DNA of 64,000 bases from Pleomorphochaeta sp. (GTDB lineage Bacteria > Spirochaetota > Spirochaetia > Sphaerochaetales > Sphaerochaetaceae): NCBI GenBank assembly GCA_028532815.1, contig JAQQAS010000064.1:37774-101773 (forward strand), in the 5' to 3' direction. A program made the translations under genes and the position numbers. The number at the start of each line of letters is the position of its first letter. The first letter of the stretch is position 1. The notes beneath the pieces were generated by a model. The model saw only the letters and a program-made list of their open reading frames with translations. It did no database searches and was not told the origin of the DNA. Below, one piece after another: positions 62,293-64,000 of this stretch.

Positions 62293-63313
62293 TTTGTCTC
62301 TCCATTTTATATGTATCCCATTTTAATTCTTCTTTTAAATCCTTATCATGAGTGATAATTATTATTGTTGGCATTTCACCATTTCTAAATGCTTTTAATA
62401 AAGTTATTAGTTGAGATTTACTTTCTTTGTCTAAAAAGGAAGTAGGTTCGTCTAATATTAGTATTTTAGCTTTTTGGCATAAGCATCTAGCTAGGGAAAC
62501 TTTTTGTTTTTCTCCACCAGATAGGGAATAATAATTTCGATCGATAAGTGAAATTGCTTTACATTTTCTCAAACTTGTATCAATTAAATAGTTTTTTTCT
62601 GCTTTACTTAATTTCTTATTAATCCCCATCGAAACAACTTCTTTTACGCTCACAGGAAATGGTTGATTCTCTTTTTCTTGTTTAATATATCCAATTGTTT
62701 TAGTATCTAGTTTATTAATAGGTTTATTATCAATTAAAATTGTTCCATTAATTGGCTCAATTTCTCTAAGTAATGTTTTTATAAAAGTTGTTTTACCAAT
62801 CCCATTATCACCTTCAATAATTAGTGCATCTCCACCTTTAATTTCAAGAGAATTAAAATGGTAAATAGCTTTATTGTTATAACCAATTGATAAATCTTTA
62901 ATATTAACATCTAACCCGATTCCTTGTTTTGCTCTAATTTTTATTTTTTGGAAAATGATATCAACATTATTTTCTTTTTGAAATAAATCTTCAGTTTTAC
63001 ACTTTAATTTATCAATTTTGCTATCATAAAAGAGTTTAACATTATTTTCATCTAGTAATTCTTTTGCTCTTTCACTAACTAAATTAAATTTAACTTTTTT
63101 AATGTTTAGCTTAATCATTATTGCAGCAGCAGCTCTTCCCCCAGTTGTATCGTGTGCACAAAGGTTAGAATAAGTGAGATTTGAATCTTTTAAAAAGCGC
63201 TCTAGTTCAAAAAGTGGATATAGCCAAGAGCTTGATGATTTAAAAATTAGATCATCTCCATTAAAAACATTCAAAGTGGTACCTTCAATAAGGGGTTGTA
63301 AAAAATTATCCAT
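62285..63313 (-). CDS. Metal ABC transporter ATPase with N-terminal DUF1893 domain
   Basis: 342 residues from the ATG at 63313 (GGAGA upstream); the longer frame to 63457 runs through a terminator hairpin. Residues about 5-115 match DUF1893: 'LNVFNGDDLIFKSSSSWLYP', 'LCAHDTTGGRAAAAIMIKLN', 'NLVSERAKELLDENNVKLFY'. Residues about 135-342 are the ATPase: Walker A 'GDNGIGKTTFIK', signature 'LSGGEKQKVSLARCL', Walker B 'ILILDEPTSFLD' and switch His 'IITHDKDL'. Energises the permease encoded next. The fusion is unusual; DUF1893 has no known function. Confidence 0.9.
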   Translation of the reverse strand: MDNFLQPLIEGTTLNVFNGDDLIFKSSSSWLYPLFELERFLKDSNLTYSNLCAHDTTGGRAAAAIMIKLNIKKVKFNLVSERAKELLDENNVKLFYDSKIDKLKCKTEDLFQKENNVDIIFQKIKIRAKQGIGLDVNIKDLSIGYNNKAIYHFNSLEIKGGDALIIEGDNGIGKTTFIKTLLREIEPINGTILIDNKPINKLDTKTIGYIKQEKENQPFPVSVKEVVSMGINKKLSKAEKNYLIDTSLRKCKAISLIDRNYYSLSGGEKQKVSLARCLCQKAKILILDEPTSFLDKESKSQLITLLKAFRNGEMPTIIIITHDKDLKEELKWDTYKMERQNA

Positions 63314-63324
63314 TAAAAATCTCC

Positions 63325-63378
63325 AAAAAAAAATAGCAAAGAAGCAGATATTATGATATATCGATGCCTTCTTGGCTA
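63325..63378 (-). terminator. Terminator/attenuator directly before the DUF1893-ATPase gene
   Basis: Minus strand: a long imperfect stem (TAGC, AAGAA, GCA, GATA with small bulges; 63378-63334) is followed by nine T residues (63333-63325), which run into the ribosome-binding site GGAGA. Because no promoter can fit between the T-run and the gene, transcripts must read through it. Confidence 0.75.
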
Positions 63379-63402
63379 TATTTAAACAAAAAAATGAAAA
63401 TA

Positions 63403-63423
63403 AAGATTTCTTCTTGAAATCTT
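63403..63423 (-). terminator. Hairpin at the start of the metal-transporter leader
   Basis: AAGATTTC (63403-63410) pairs perfectly with GAAATCTT (63416-63423), followed on the minus strand by a T-rich stretch. It could end the DUF3842 transcript or be the first hairpin of the leader. Confidence 0.55.
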
Positions 63424-63428
63424 CATTT

Positions 63429-63457
63429 AAGATATAATTAATTTTTCTACATGTCAA
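63429..63457 (-). promoter_or_regulatory. Promoter of the metal ABC operon
   Basis: Minus strand: TTGACA (63457-63452), 17-bp spacer, TATCTT (63434-63429). It gives a leader of about 110 nt before the ATPase start. Confidence 0.65.
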
Positions 63458-63468
63458 TCATTATTTTT

Positions 63469-63885
63469 TTAGATTAAATCTTTGATTGATGAGATTATTT
63501 CTTTAATAATTGTTTCTAATCCTATTTTGTTTGTTCCAGCTATTGTTAAATTGCATCTGGAAACGGGAATAAAAATTTTATGAGCTTTACTTTGACCAAC
63601 AGCAACTGCCATTTTAGGTGTTATTTCTCCATGCAGTGCATCTGCTATAACAATCCCTATAGGCCCAATTATTATATCTGCATCCCTAGCTGCAACAATA
63701 ACTGGGTTTTCACCTGTAGCGATTCCATCTGCTCCACTTTGTAACATAGAAGCTGTAGCTATCCCATTTGTCCCAATAGCTATTACTTCGGTATTAGGAT
63801 ATTGTTCTTTAATTCGTTTAATAATAGTTTTACCAAGACTTCCGCCTTGTCCATCAATTACAGTAATTTTTTTATTTTGTTCCAT
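63469..63885 (-). CDS. DUF3842-family protein
   Basis: About 138 residues from the ATG at 63885, where the family begins ('KITVIDGQGGSLGKTIIKRI'); an upstream ATG at 63909 is possible and neither has a good ribosome-binding site. Further family segments are 'VIAIGTNGIATASMLQSGAD', 'GIATGENPVIVAARDADIII' and 'PIGIVIADALHGEITPKMA'. The Gly-rich start resembles a Rossmann nucleotide-binding loop. Function unknown. Upstream of and parallel to the DUF1893-ATPase gene. Confidence 0.85.
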   Translation of the reverse strand: MEQNKKITVIDGQGGSLGKTIIKRIKEQYPNTEVIAIGTNGIATASMLQSGADGIATGENPVIVAARDADIIIGPIGIVIADALHGEITPKMAVAVGQSKAHKIFIPVSRCNLTIAGTNKIGLETIIKEIISSIKDLI

Positions 63886-63978
63886 AAATATATTATAATT
63901 TATTAGCAAAAAAGTGTAAAATAGGGCTTTTGAAAATTTTAAGTTTTTTTTGATTTTATTTTAATCGGTAAAAGTATA

Positions 63979-63984
63979 TTGACA
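63979..63984 (+). promoter_or_regulatory. Possible -35 box of a gene beyond the window
   Basis: TTGACA on the plus strand, 16 bp before the window end. A plus-strand gene to the right could use it; the -10 region is outside the window. Confidence 0.25.
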
Positions 63985-64000
63985 AGAGGTTATTTGGTAT

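Noticed and set aside
63314..63457. Longer N-terminus for the DUF1893-ATPase
   Set aside because: It would translate through the promoter and a strong terminator hairpin; the ATG at 63313 has a ribosome-binding site and fits DUF1893.
1..64000. tRNA, rRNA, CRISPR, insertion sequences, prophage genes
   Set aside because: I looked for cloverleaf-like G+C-rich stretches, regularly spaced repeats, transposases, integrases and phage genes on both strands and found none.

Overview
The window is A+T-rich (about 30% G+C by eye) and gene-dense, with no rRNA, tRNA, CRISPR array or insertion sequence that I can see. The best guess is a fermentative, anaerobic, probably host-associated spirochaete. Several binding proteins have the 'FASGTSE', 'LASGNKEE' or 'FAQGTKED' signal-peptide end that I associate with Spirochaetes. 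There are several lipoproteins and outer-membrane-like proteins. Energy conservation looks pyrophosphate- and sodium-based (membrane pyrophosphatase, oxaloacetate decarboxylase pump). The phylum call is inference, not proof.

Layout. 1-5.1 kb: envelope proteins around peptidase T. 5.1-11.7 kb: a GDPD phosphodiesterase, a PreP-like M16C protease, a DRTGG protein, a secreted protein, an FKBP isomerase preceded by an unidentified structured leader RNA, and a DUF308 membrane protein. 11.7-18.95 kb: a complete hisGDCBHAF(IE) operon with a consensus promoter, a His-Leu leader peptide and an attenuator terminator. 19-25.2 kb: radC, a MerR regulator with a cysteine cluster, a LacI regulator and a ChvE/MmsA/MmsB sugar ABC transporter. 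25.3-40.5 kb, minus strand: pyrophosphatase, an EAL protein, a BMP-type nucleoside-like ABC transporter with an FGGY kinase, a phosphatase, a SIMPL lipoprotein and oadGAB. 40.9-45.6 kb, plus strand: a PAS-GGDEF cyclase, Mrp, Nudix, esterase, dCMP deaminase and a lipoprotein.

45.6-60.6 kb is a nitrogen-assimilation region. A minus-strand operon encodes a three-part glutamate synthase, type I glutamine synthetase, an ANTAR RNA-binding antiterminator and CTP synthase. Divergent from it are type III glutamine synthetase (glnN) and asparagine synthetase (asnB). Further on is an ammonium channel fused to a PII domain. Three leaders (gltB operon, glnN, amt) carry the same device: a 4-5 bp hairpin with a six-base loop having A at position 1 and G at position 4, whose 3' arm is also the 5' arm of an intrinsic terminator. 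The amt leader has two such modules in tandem, and the gltB leader has a second hexaloop upstream. This matches the known target of ANTAR proteins, and the ANTAR gene lies in one of the controlled operons. I consider this autoregulated, RNA-based nitrogen regulon the most interesting system here.

60.7-63.9 kb: a zinc/manganese-type ABC transporter whose ATPase carries an N-terminal DUF1893 domain and whose leader has a terminator just before the ribosome-binding site, plus a DUF3842 protein. Other points are a HisB whose phosphatase half has lost its catalytic motifs, and an OadA with two tandem biotin domains.
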